Source: Wuchereria bancrofti (taxonomy: Eukaryota; Nematoda; Chromadorea; Rhabditida; Onchocercidae). From it: a stretch of DNA of 64,000 nucleotides. This document shows positions 35,935 through 48,735 of the stretch, piece by piece (position 1 is the stretch's first letter; every line of letters starts with the position of its first letter). Location: contig SSBO01000012.1 in assembly GCA_005281725.1 (NCBI GenBank), positions 21,622 through 85,621 of the forward strand. The letters are read 5' to 3'. A model generated the notes under the pieces. It was not told the origin of the DNA. It saw only the letters and a list, made by a program, of their open reading frames with translations, and did not search any database. Position numbers and translations under genes: made by a program.

Positions 35935-36120
35935 TGTACTTTTTGAAGTTCAACCGAATTAGGGTGGCCTATACAAACGGACGCAAAATGTACGACGTTT
36001 AACAACTTCGGTCCAGTGGCACGGTTTTTCCGGCGGAAGTGAAGCCGAAACTGAGGGGTGAACTATTCCGTAAACGTAATCAAGTGCAGAAATTTTCGAG
36101 TGTTTTAGCAAGATACAAAC
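35935..36120. other. GC-rich, coding-like patch upstream of the ODC-like gene
   Basis: This stretch is near 45-50 percent GC in a background of roughly 25-30 percent. Several frames stay open. On the plus strand the block starting CAACTTCGGTCC stays open for about 48 codons and includes FPAEVKPKLRGELFRKRNQ. On the minus strand another of about 43 codons includes LPPEKPCHWTEVVKRRTF. No start, splice frame or family could be assigned. It may be a regulatory island, a decayed exon or an old insertion. Confidence 0.3.
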
Positions 36121-36331
36121 ACTTTGGTAAAATCCAAAAATGCTGAAAAAGAGATTTCGAATGATGCAACATTATAAAATTTGTCTAAAAGATAATTAAA
36201 AGTTTATGTTTTACTCAGGTAAATCTTTAAACTTTCCAACTTCCGTATCACTCTATGCTACTAAATTAATAAGCTCTCTATTGATATATACCTCTTACAA
36301 TACAAATATATGAATTATAGCATTTACGGTG

Positions 36332-36835
36332 TTAGCAAAGTGGATCAGGATCCCACGGAGGCTCTGCGTTTACGTCAAGCTTGATCTGAGTACTACCTGG
36401 ACGCGGGATAGGATCCGCAGATAACAGAGCGATACAGAGCTCTCGTATAACCTAAAAAATAAAACAGAAGATGAATTTATCTGCTAGTTAATAACACACA
36501 ATATTTTAAAAATATAAAATTTTAGATTTGAAAAGGAAACGAAATAAACTAACCGATTGAGAAATTCGACTTGAAGGCGGTGATGAACCGTCTGTGTACT
36601 CTTCTGACGAAATTTTCAAGGTTTTTTCGGGCTTCCAAGCCAAAATCAAAGTCCACACACGCTCGAACCCTGCAGCGTATCTGGACCGAGGTCGTAACGA
36701 CTTCGCACTCCCTTAATGCTAATACGAATAACAGCCTCTATTAAGCAGTAGGCCTAATATTTATAATCAAGAATAACTCGTTGCTCCGATTTTGATGTGA
36801 AAAAATCACTTGAGCGATAAAATCAACCAGTTCAC
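36332..36835 (-). CDS. 3' part of an unidentified gene (partial model)
   Basis: Three blocks join in phase 0: 36810-36835 (ELVDFIAQ, split codon at its 5' end), 36554-36700, and 36332-36451 ending TAA. The peptide runs LRPRSRYAAGFERVW, then WKPEKTLKISSEEYTDGSS, then VIRELCIALLSADPIPRPG, and ends NAEPPWDPDPLC, about 96 residues in all. The last junction is well supported (donor GTTAGT, acceptor TTTTTTAG). The upstream acceptors are less sure: GCGAAG at 36701 could be TTAAG at 36712 with another frame. No ATG was found, so one or more 5' exons must lie upstream on the minus strand. I do not recognise the family. GC content and codon use differ clearly from the AT-rich surroundings. Confidence 0.45.
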
Positions 36836-38496
36836 CTGTAATAAATGAAGTCAGTTATATGACACCAAACAATGATTTCGACGAAATTAACGTGTATAAA
36901 ATGAAAGATAACTTTTCCTTCTTTTGATTTAAATTTTAAATAATTCAAAATAAATATAATGCATGTAATTTTTTTCATCCTCATCACTAATCAACCAAAC
37001 ACTCACTTTTAATCTTTTATTATTAATCCTTCATTTGACCATTAAATCATTTATTAATTTCATAAAATATAATGTAATTAATAATATTTAGATAATAATG
37101 AGTATCAAAAAATAACGGAATCAAATGAATAGGAAATTCATTTCACCTCTTTTTTATCTTTTTTTTTTTTTTTTTTAAAAAGCAATATCCTAATCGAATG
37201 CTATTTAAGTAATTGTTAATAAATTTTATTTTTTTAAATTAAATTTTACTAATTTCTAATACATTTCTAATATTTCCTTAAAGTTTAATACTTGTAATGA
37301 AGCAAATAACAGAAATTATAATAAATAAGTTTCTAGTTTATCTAAAAATAAAACTAAAGTTGAAAAAAGGAAAAACGGAAAAGAAGAAAAAAGCAAATAA
37401 ATGGAAAAGATGAAAATGAATAGAATAAATAGAACTTTAGTTTAACTATCATTGTCAGTTCTGGTTAAATATTGAAAAGAAAAAGAACAAAAAAAAAAAC
37501 TAAAAATAACCATTGCTGAAATAGCTATTTGCAATAGCAGTAGCACACTCTATTCAATTCATTTCAAAGGCAAATTATATACTATCATTCTGCTGCATTC
37601 TGCCTTTCTATTCATTCCTCACTAATAAAATGAACTTTTGCCTCATTTCTAGAAATACTGAAAAAAGCAAAAAAAAAAAAAAGACGGAGAGACAGAAAAA
37701 GAAAGGGAAATGAGGAGGGAAGAGAGAAAGAGAGAGAGGAGAATATCTGCCATATCGCACAAGTCGTAGAAAAAGAAGAAAGAATGCATTTGATTTAAAT
37801 TACATAGGAAAACGAGGAAAAAAAAAATTGAAAAAAGGAAAAATCGATAAACTTATAATGGTTTCTTTTTTTTTTGAAATTAAAAAAGCAATAATAATGA
37901 CAATAGTCTAGGTTAAAGATAAATAGAACTAAAGATGTTAAAATAACAAAATAAATCAAATACATTTTATGAGCTTAATTTTTCACACAGAAGTTAGCTA
38001 CTAAAACATATAACTAATCCTCATTATTTCCGTTTCAATTGCTTCTTCTTTTCTATATTCATTTCACATAGGCTTATATTTTGTGAATTATAGTAGGAAA
38101 GAAAAAAAAAAGTAGCAATACTGTCATATTTAATTAATTAATTACGATAACAAAAACAAAAATAATTAATGATGACTGACTGACATCAAATCAAAAATTA
38201 CTCAGTTTCACTTCATTCTTGCAAAATGTGTAATCAATACAAACAATGATTACTGCTCTGTTTATTTTGAAATTTATCCTTGAAAATAAATGGAATAATC
38301 TTTACATCAAATAATATAAGTCAGAATTCTTACATTCAACTTTTTTTTCATTACTGGCATCATTTTAACACCGTACTGACTAGTAAAAGTACGACTAATT
38401 CATTTTTAAATGTCTTTCTGGACTTAAACCTATATTTTTACAATTTGCCCTTTCTCTCCGAAATCATTTCCTCCAACAAGAAATTTAATTATTTGC

Positions 38497-38500
<4 letters not shown>

Positions 38501-38543
<43 letters not shown>
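38501..38543. repeat. TA dinucleotide microsatellite
   Basis: Fifteen uninterrupted TA units, one TTTA break, then about six more units. Confidence 0.95.
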
Positions 38544-40267
38544 GCACATAATATAAGTCCCTAAGTCCTAATAAGTCTATCACTTCTCTTTAATTTCCAA
38601 TTTGTTTCCCTTTCTTCCATCTTTTTTCAAAAGAAAAAAAAAAGAAATAAAACATATACCTTTTGATATTTGTTATCAAAATATTTTGTGCAAGCATTTA
38701 ACTTTTCATCAAAGCAAAATTGCCATTGTAAGAACTTTATTTACAGAAAATGCTTTAAGATATGTAAACAATTTTTTTTTTTTGAATGAAATTTCTAATA
38801 TAATCAAACCATTAAATAATGTAATAAAAAAAAGGAAAAAGAAAAGAAAGAAACAAATAAAGTGATCGGCATGAAAAAGGAAGAGAATGATAATAATAGC
38901 AAAATTAACAAAAGGAAAAAAAAAAGACATCAATCATTGATGAGCTTATTTGATAAAGTGGCAAACACTACGATATAGATGGTAGTTAAAGTGAAACAGC
39001 AAAAGGAACAAAGAAGAGAAATGAAAATAGCACTTGATAAGGAAGATAATTGGATCCAAAAAATAAAAAAAAAAACAGAGGAAGATGGAAAAAAAAATTC
39101 AAATAGGCACTATTTCAAAAATAATATGAAATTTGTCATAATTTCAAATTAGCAAATATCTCACAGCTATTATTTCACTGATACATTTATTAATTCTTAA
39201 ATAATATCTTGAATGCTCTACAGATATTAAATCCAAAAATCCATATGAAATCTTTCATGCACACAGAACATAAATATCAAAACATCATCAAATAGGACGG
39301 TATTAAATTTCCATCTGCTATTTGCCTTCTCTAAAAAATTATAAACTTTTCTATCATTTATTTAAACAGGTGACTAAATTCATCAACTTGTTTATAAATT
39401 TTAAAAAAAAAAAATATTAATCTACTTCTTTTATTAGTATCAGGATGGAAACTAAAATATAGTCTAACTCGTAAACAATTATGAATAGATGATCTTAATC
39501 TATTTATAACAATAGTTTAATACTTCAGGATATCATAATACCTCAATTATACAACATTAAATTTCTGTAATACAGGGATATGTAAGATGGAATTTAACAA
39601 AATAGGTATAAAATAGGCAATGTAATAATAATAGTAATAATAATTAATAGTAATAATAAGAAAGATAATTAGTGATAACAGTTAAAATAATAACACTAAA
39701 CAAGTGGAGTGACAGTGTAAATCAATAGAGAATATCCAATTTATTTCAACATAAAAAAGTATGACTTCTTACCAATTCTAATTATCAATTCCTTCTAGTT
39801 ACCAATTATCACTATAGTTACCAATTATTTCTACTTATTATTCAACAACTCTCACATCACTGTTTCATTTGCAAAGTTATTATGAAACTCAGTCAACATA
39901 ACTACTTTCTCTGCAAAAATTCAGCAAAAATAAAAGTGATAAACTAGATCATATAAATTGGCCCACATTAATTTAGATTTTTAATTTCGAAACAAAATTG
40001 TATCAATAACTTGGAAGTTATCAACATTTATCACATCGTCTACATTAATCATTAGAAAAGAACAAATGTGAATTCCGGAGATGAGAAATGTTGTCTCATT
40101 AGAAATAAAAAGTCAAATAATTTCGTTGATCAAAGTTCTTGCCTCATATGTTCCACACAATCCAACATTTCACAGTTAATTCTAAGGAGAAAATAAAAAA
40201 AATTGTAAATAATGATGATAAACATACTGAACACATCATTCATTCAACTTCCTTATCAAATTAACTC

Positions 40268-40290
40268 CCTCTCTCTCTCTCTCTCCTCTC
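40268..40290. repeat. CT dinucleotide microsatellite
   Basis: A run of CT units broken once by a CC, within a pyrimidine-rich stretch extending to about 40330. Confidence 0.85.
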
Positions 40291-41231
40291 GCCTAACCTT
40301 CTTCCTATTACTCGCCCTCCCTGTCTCCTATGTAATAATTAATTTTCCTCTTTTCCTACTTGTTTCAAAATCATTTGACCAATAATGAAACATCAAAAAC
40401 AATTCTCCATCACTACACCTCTATCACTTCACTTGCCACTCTCTCTCTCTTTCTCCTTTTTGCACATTGTAAATTTGATTGTGTTGTGCTATTCTCGCAA
40501 TAATAAAAAACAAGCAATAGAATAACCTTAGTTGCCTATGCTCTTATCAATCTCTAATTCTGATTTCTTTCCTCTGAAAAAAAAAAAATTAAGACTATAA
40601 ATATTTGCAAATTATCTATTCATCACATTAGAAGATGGTATGAATATGGGAAACAAACGGACTCCTCATTGGATCAATATGAATCGAGTTGAATGAGCAA
40701 AATTTTTATAAATAAAACTTATTTACTGATTCTATATAAATTATATAATTCAATAATTTCTAAATAGTATATTTGATTCCGTTTAGATCCCATTTTGCAC
40801 AATATATAATAAAGCATCATGAATGATCAGAAGAAGCATTATACAAATAAATGTTTTATTATAGGCATAAAAAGACTGAAAAAAAAAGAGACGGAAAAGT
40901 CAGCTTATACTACGAGCATTTATCATCAAATACATATACAAAAGAATTCATTAAAAAGAATAGTGTTTGAAAAGAGCACCATTCTTTCATTATGCCAACT
41001 TACAGATTTATTCATGGTATGCAAACCTACAAGCAACCAATTTGCAATATTTACATGATTAAAATTTTTAAATATTTCACATGAATTTATGAATTAAAAT
41101 TTAAAATATCCAAAGTCAGATAGTTACGAAGTCAACAAAAATAACTGACTTACTGTATATTGACAAAGATATTACAGTTGTAATTTGAAAAAGAAAACTG
41201 ACAAGCAATAAGGAATTATTTAGCAAATGAT

Positions 41232-44200
41232 TCAGCAACGACGACTAAATGGAGCATCAGTAGATGAAAATAATCGTGCCATATCAGCAACCGATTTACG
41301 ACCTGATCTATTATCACTATCTATGGTACAACTTACCGGACGAATTGAAATAATCTGATCGGGCTTGGGTGGCAATGTTGGAGGTACCAGAGATGAACCT
41401 GGTTTATTTCGTCTTGGTACAATAGGTGGTGCAATTGCTCCTGATGCATTAGCTGATGGTGATGAAGCTGATTGCTGGCCTACACCAAATCCTGTACTCG
41501 TGAAATTCTCTTGAGAATGAAGTAGCATTGCACAACTACGCATAATAGTTGGTGAACCTGAACGACATTCATCACTGATCGATAAATTGCTAGAATGAGC
41601 GTCGATCTCTGATTCGCCAGGTGAACAAGTTATCGATTCATTTGCTGCAGTATCATATAATGCGAAATTTTCACCATTTTCACTTCCACTATAACTCTGT
41701 TGAGCTTCCAGGAGTATCTGAGGCTAAAAATTAGACTTTAAGTTTGATTCAGTTTAATTTTAAATGATGAATTTTTTGCATCTGCTACGATTTAATTTTA
41801 ACAAGTATTGATTATTCATAATGGTCACACTAACTTTGATCCTCTTGAAATTTCTCATCGGCCTTGGTCGACATTTTGATGGATGATTCAAAGCAGAAGG
41901 CATGGGTGGAGCATCTAAATTCACCTTTTCTCCCATATCATCGTTGGATAATTCCGAAATCACAGATTTCGGACGATGTGATCTAAAACAACAACACAAA
42001 CTATGACACTAATCGTACGTACAAAAAATTTGACATAAAATTTTAACAAGAAAAACCACATTTGTCTTAGATATGTTAAGTAAAGATCATATGTTACCTT
42101 ACAGTGACCAATTTTACAGAATTTGTTGCACTAGCACTCGATGAACCATGATTTCCGTTCTGCATTCCTACATCATTTTTTGCTGTATTATTGCACTGCA
42201 CACGATAATCATTTACAATTCCTTGTACGGTTTCACTGATCAATTTCCACTTTGTTTTACTAAAAAAGAAAAAAAAAATGACTGAAAAAAAAAACATATT
42301 TAACAAATATGACAATGCTGATTGAAGTGAAACTACAATTCCTATTTCATTTATGATGAATTTATTACATAATTTTTGATCAATTTCAGAAATCATCTGC
42401 TGTTAAGGTGACAGTGAATTATAAGTTTCATACCAATTTATTTAATTAAAAGACAGCATATATTTTCTTAGCTTATTCAGAGCTTCCAGCATATGATTTC
42501 AAGATCTCTAAGACGAACTTTTTTTGTGGATAAAAATTTTAATAAAAATATTAATTTGGAGTTACTTTGAAGTTTAGTTACATTTGTGGTAATATAATGT
42601 AAACTTACCACAAATAACTAGTGATATTGTTCATTAAAGCTGTACGGCTAAGCGAACTACATTTTATGGATAAAGTTCGTTCACTTAAACCTTCCTTTTC
42701 AGCTGCTTTCATAATCGGATGCAAAGCTTGCTGTAAGAACAACGAATTTCATCTCATTGAGAAAGATTGAAGTCTATGAAATATACGAAAAAAAAAGTTC
42801 AGATCAAGTGCAAACCTTAACACCACTTAATAGAACGTCATCTAAGCGAGACATCACATCATAAGCTGCTTTTTCCAGTTCGATGTCTAGTTGTTCGGAT
42901 AAGTCAATTCCATTCAATGATTGTTTCAATTCCTCGAAGCCAATTTTCGAATTTCCACCATCGCAGGATTCAATTTCCTAAAAATTACAAATAATAATAA
43001 AATCATCGACTGATCTGAAATATGAAGCTAACATATAAAAGAAAAATAAATCACATAATCGTATAGTTGAACCTGTTTTGAAGCAATAATCGAACATATA
43101 TATTGCTTTTCAGAGTGGCTCCGACCTGCACGATTTTTCTCTATACATGCTTCAATCTGAAATATTTGTAGTTGTTTTCTGGAAATTTTATAAAAGATAA
43201 ATCTGGCAACATTTTATAGCTAATAATATTATGAAAATATTCTTCAGCATATAATGAAGCGTACTTCGGTGAGTGCTGCTAGCGTTTTTCCACGATCTGT
43301 TCGATTTAACGATTCTGCTACATCAATCACAGGAAAAGGAAGAGAAATGAGTGTTGAGTTGCTGAAAACAAAATAAAAAGAACAACATAAAGTGAATTAA
43401 ATGATGTAAGCAAGATTTTTTTTTTTTGAAAATACTTTAAAATTATTCATGCACTGCTTAATCCACTGCAACCACGAATAAGGATTTCCAAAACATACAT
43501 ATTATGTTATAATTTCAAATAAAAATATCTTATTTAAACGATCAGTTTTCATGTTACGATAAGAGATACAGCTGATTTAATATTTCTGATCAAATTTCAT
43601 CTTAAAACTTACAGTATTAACGAATGTGCAATATCCACATATCCATCACCGGTAATTTGATTCTTATCAATAAGGACAGTTTCTAAGGAAGTATTAATTT
43701 GTAATGCTTTCGCTAAAAGACGAGCGCCAAAGTTGCCCATTTCATTACCTAAAGCAAGATGATTTCACCACATTACATTTAAAATAGCATGAAATTAAAC
43801 GATATCAACATTAAAATAAAATATTCGAAAAATGACCACTTATGTCCAGGTAATGCAAGGAAGACGAAACACCAAGTGTATTTAACAGTATACTTAAATG
43901 TGATCCCAAACGACAATCCGCGATCAGTAATTCGTTTAATCTCTAAAATAAACATTTGAATTTTCGGATTATAATTTGCTTTAACATTTTCATAATCATT
44001 ATTTATTAAAAATTTCAATGTATGTTTTATGATATCATTTTCCTCAATCAAAATTACATCATTTGTGAATTTCCTAACTGATATAAATAACTGATTATCA
44101 TTATAACTTGCTAATTCCTACATTACTAGTACATTAGTACGAATTTCTATTTCTCTTTCCACTTACTTATTTCGTCCCATCACGTACAATCAAATTTGGT

Positions 44201-47200
44201 GTCAATAATATGTGCAACGACTAAGTCATCATTTATTATTCAAATAAATCACATTTTCTCTGAACGAATGTGAAAAATCAATCAAAATTATTATTGAGAC
44301 TATACTTTCTTATATTACTTATGAATCCATTATCAATAAGAAGCAAACAAAATTCAAAATGAGAATCGTTTACATTACACAACATAAAATTGTATTGAAA
44401 CTTACCGAATCATCCTCACCAACAAGTTTGACAATTTCTAAAAGAATATTGGATACCATTGTGGTATTTTTCGCTCCTCGTTTACAATTTGGAAAATTTG
44501 CTCCACTCAAATCCAATTTGGTAAGATGATGCATTTGTGAAGTTGCCAAAACTACCGGTAACAATTCCGAATCCAAATTATTATCTTTCAGCGATAGTGT
44601 ACAAACATCCACTCCAATAAGGCACGTCTCCAACACAGCCATTGAACTCCTGTAACAGTCTCATAAAAATGACCCTTAATTTTTCAGATTGATAAAGAAA
44701 CAAATTTGTTTAGATTCCATTTTTTTTTACGGGTTGTCCTTGGATCGAATTCACTCACCAATAATACTGACGGAAAATTAACCCAAACTGCCGAGACTAT
44801 CACCGCGAAAATTACTTGGAATGATCGAACCTTTTACTGAGTCTAACATTCAGTAGATCACAAATCACTTTAAAAAATTGGTAACAACATGATATAATTT
44901 ATTTGATCTGTGTTCTGAAAGTGAGATTAGATGCAAAGCATACTCTTTATCTTCATACGAACAGAAACATCTGATGAGTATATATAGAGAGTTATTAGTA
45001 TAGCTTTACACAAAAAAATATTGAAGTTTTAATTTTAACACCAATTACCTGTCACAGATATTATTCAGATGTAGCGTGAATGGTTTCAGCTGCTGATTAC
45101 TTGCAAGACCAAGAAGCAAGGCCTAAAATAATTAATTACATAAATAAATGGGACAACTTTAAATCCACCGAAAGTTCAAAAAACTCAAAGCTTCAAATTC
45201 TACTCCATTATCCTTCTAGCATAACAAATTGATCAGAATATAATAGAATAACTCAAAAATTACAACCTTTAAAATATCCGCATTTAATGTAGTATTTGAA
45301 AAATCAAGTTCTTTCAATGCTACAGCGGTAGAAAAATATTCCTTCATTTGTTGCGCACTCTCTTTGTTACGACGACCCGTTTGACAACCCGCTAATCTAA
45401 AATTAAATAACGTAAAATAACAAAGAATATATAAAGTTTCAAATAAAATATAGGATGAATAATTGCACTGATATTAAGCAAGATCGAAATATAGAATAAC
45501 TCTGATAGAATTTGTTAGTATTGAAAAAAAAAAAAAAATGATTGCAGTAATGCAATGTAAAAAGGATGTATTTGCTGATTCATTTGACCAATAGCTTGAG
45601 AAATAACATTAAAAAATACTAACGAACTTCAGTATCTCTAATTGTAAACCGCCATAAATGAGCGAACCCCATAGCTTATCGATATTAATACCAGTTCCAG
45701 ATAGATTCAAAATTCGAAGACTGATACATAATGATAGCAACTGTAGTAAATCACTGACATCCTGCATATGCATATATAGTAGTAATTAATTAAATTAAAG
45801 AAAAATTAAGCAAATTAATTTTAACAGATTTTTCTAGCATATTTTACAAGTACTACATTTTGTGATATACACTTTTCCAGATATATGCATTTACCGTCGG
45901 TTAATATGGTGATACCTCAATTTTAATGCTATTTTCTGTTTTATTTTCTTGCTACAATTTTTCATAAACAATAAAAAGATTTGCAAGTATCAGAGATAAA
46001 AAATTTCTAATTAATTCATCATATTAGTTTACACTTCATATTCTGCCTACATCTTTCAAATTGTTTCCTGAAAAATCGAGCGTAGCCAGAAATTTGCAAT
46101 CAGGAATTGTATTTGCTTTGATCCCTTGCAAAATCCCACAGCATACTTGATTAACACTTTTCTCTGACATTGCACATTCAGAAAGTGTTAATGATTGTAG
46201 TGATGTCAGTTTTGATAGCAAAGATGATAACGCGACAAAACCTAGAATAAATTTGTGAAAATAAACATTGATCTATGGCTTTGAGCATTTGTTGTATAAA
46301 ATTTAGAAAAAAAAAAGAGAAGAAAAAGCTTCCTTATCCTTCTCTTTTTGAAAAGTTCTTTAAAGGATTCATTTGAAAAAAAGATCAAACACATTGATAA
46401 TGAAGTGATAACCTTTCTTATCATCCAATACATTCTTGGAAAAATCCACTTCTTCCAGAGAAGATGCATTACTTTGCAAAGCGTTCGAAAACGAAGTAAT
46501 AAAATCTCTGAAAATTTTACAAATTTATAAAACTTGAAAGTTCGTATTTATTTATACTTTATTAAATGCAATGATATTAATGATTTACAAATTAGCTTTA
46601 GTTTAAAGCGATTGAAAAGCATGTGCTGCGGTCCTTCAATCTTTATTGGGGTAAGGATATTACGCATCCTTTTCAAATATAATTTAAAAAATATACAGCA
46701 ACAAAAAGATAACTTACTTCGGAAGAGCACAGTTACGAAGAATGAGTACTTTCAGAGAACGTGAATTACGAACAACTGATAAGATAATATCGACAAGATC
46801 TGAACCTAATCTGACATCATCAATACATAGACCCGTAAAATAACAGGAATACTGACACACAGATACGATGGATAGCAAATCTCTAAAAACATGATACCTA
46901 ACAAAATCTTTCATATTATTTTTCAACAAACTTCAAAAAAGGAAAAAAAAAACATGAATTTAAAATTCTTGATTGATAAGTCTAGTTAATCATTGTGCAA
47001 ACTTATCAAAAACCTAGCTTTAGTTCATTAAAAATAATTATTTGAAAAATTTTAACTTGAATACCTTGGAAGCAAATGAGTGAAGTCATCTAATCTCAAA
47101 ATGTGAATTCCATGAGTAGCATATATTTTTTCTACATCCTGAAAAAACGGCCGAATTTTAAAGCATTTTTCTATTAATTCTGAAATAAACGTAAACGAAC

Positions 47201-48735
47201 AAAAAAAAAAAAAAAAAAATGGAGATATGAAGGGAGAATCTTACCCATACAACTTCATCACGAAATGGTTGATCGTAATAATCACAAATGGCAGCGTAAG
47301 ATCGACGAAAATTATGACATGGTAGATATGGTCGGCTACTAGGCAAAAACCAAAATTTGTCGTATAAATCGGGGGGAATTAATTCCAACAAATTCCTGCA
47401 CATATTTTATAAATATTAGATGCAAAAAAAAAAAAAAGTGTAAAGAGAAATTCTATCACTATATATAGCATGCCATCGGTAATGATAAACAAAAATTAAT
47501 TTCATTTTTTACTTAGAAAGTGTAAATTCAGACAAATTTTTGACTTTCCTTACCTTAGATTTTGAATAATATCCGGAAAATAATGCTTAAGAGCGGAAAG
47601 AACAGAAAGAGCAATGTTTTTGGAACCATTTGCTAAACGAATGAAAATGCGTCTTTTGCCCAAAAAACTTTCATCGAGACCAAAACACACCTGAAGAGAT
47701 TAAAAAAATAAGCAAATAATAATTTTGGGAAAAACAAAACGTTAGCATCAGAGATTAAAATAGCTAACAAATTATTAATACTAACAATTATTATATTTGC
47801 TTATTATATTTATTGTATTTGCTATTTACTACACACTTATTACACTTGCTATTTACTAACTGACAAATCCATCTGTTTTGATATTAACTAACAATGACAG
47901 CTTGTAGCACTTCGATAACAATTTTGACACTCTAAAATATGACTTAATTCTTACATCCAACATTTGGATAATCAGATTCAATATCTCAGTTTATGTAATA
48001 AAACGTTTGAATATTTAATGGATTTTTTCAAAGTTTTACTAATTGATCATCACCTAGTTCAAAATTTTATTAAGTAACTGATTAGTTGCTTAATACAGAT
48101 TATGATGGCAAACTATTACTTCATTATCGTTGACAATTTGAATAACACGTATTGATAAGATATGGAAAGTTCGGTCAATCTTCAACGAAGACGGTGTTTT
48201 CCCATGTAATATAAAAACACGAAATTTTGATAATGCAAAGATTCGATTCTCAAACTTGTCTGTTTTTGTACCATATTCTACGCTACATGCCAACCGGCAA
48301 TCCCAAAATTTTGATCCGAATATGGTATTACATTTCTCTGTAACAACAAGAAATATGGCTCAACTAATTGAATTTGTTCACCTGCTCATAATTATCTGTT
48401 TTTTGCATTTTTTGCATTAAAAGAATAAAAAAAACCAATATCTTTTCATCCAATTTTTTTTTTTATTAGTGGACACTAATCTCTCTTTATATGAAAAATT
48501 ACATGCATAAAGTTCTGTGGATATCCAGCAGAAAGGAACTGCTACTAGAAATATAAGAATTCCTGCACATTATAAAACTTAAGGCAAAGATTTCTGAATA
48601 CAAAATTTCAATTTCTTTTTTGTATAAGTGAATAGAAGTGCATTTGTTCCGGTCTTTTTTTTTGATTAAATAAAAACATGTGATACCTTGAACATAGCTA
48701 CATAATTCAGTGAGTACACCTCGTGATAATGACAT
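41232..48735 (-). CDS. crml-1: CARMIL, capping-protein regulator with leucine-rich repeats
   Basis: Twenty-one exons in transcription order: 48687-48735, 48120-48337, 47554-47690, 47245-47395, 47065-47138, 46718-46882, 46413-46507, 46051-46241, 45628-45761, 45267-45396, 45049-45122, 44406-44649, 43837-43942, 43613-43748, 43265-43361, 43073-43156, 42816-42977, 42609-42730, 42098-42259, 41835-41982, 41232-41723. All phases agree and total 1056 residues. Domains in order: PH-like region (about 17-135), linker with [19 protein letters not shown] as in vertebrate CARMIL, a leucine-rich-repeat solenoid (about 190-620, for example [14 protein letters not shown] and LDISGNEMG), a helical dimerisation region, the capping-protein-interacting motif [11 protein letters not shown] (875-885, consensus LxHxTxxRPK), and a disordered tail with SH3-ligand-like [12 protein letters not shown] and [17 protein letters not shown] binds and uncaps actin filament ends at the plasma membrane; C. 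elegans CRML-1 limits neuron migration. The tail is shorter than in vertebrates (about 1370 residues). Confidence 0.94.

Larger units (their letters stand above)
36900..41231. other. Long AT-rich intergenic region
   Basis: No supported gene in 4.3 kb. It contains poly-A/T tracts, an AG-rich stretch at about 37690-37740, a TA microsatellite at 38501-38543 and a CT run at 40268-40290. The missing 5' exons of the partial gene at 36332-36835 may lie at its left edge. Open frames at 38280-38564, 38602-38865, 38709-38933 and 40819-41058 are low-complexity or lack any domain. Confidence 0.5.

Noticed and set aside
32806..36063. A 15-base inverted match (ACTGAGGGGTGAACT) flanking the ODC-like gene at about 32806-32820 and 36049-36063
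   Set aside because: Considered as terminal repeats of an insertion, but the match does not extend beyond 15 bases and a match of this size can occur by chance in 64 kb.
38280..38933. Three ORFs around the TA microsatellite and A/T tracts
   Set aside because: Low-complexity (repeats of Ile-Tyr, Lys and Phe), mutually overlapping on both strands.
40819..41058. 79-codon plus-strand ORF next to the CARMIL 3' end
   Set aside because: No recognisable domain, Lys/Ile-rich, antisense to the likely CARMIL 3' UTR.
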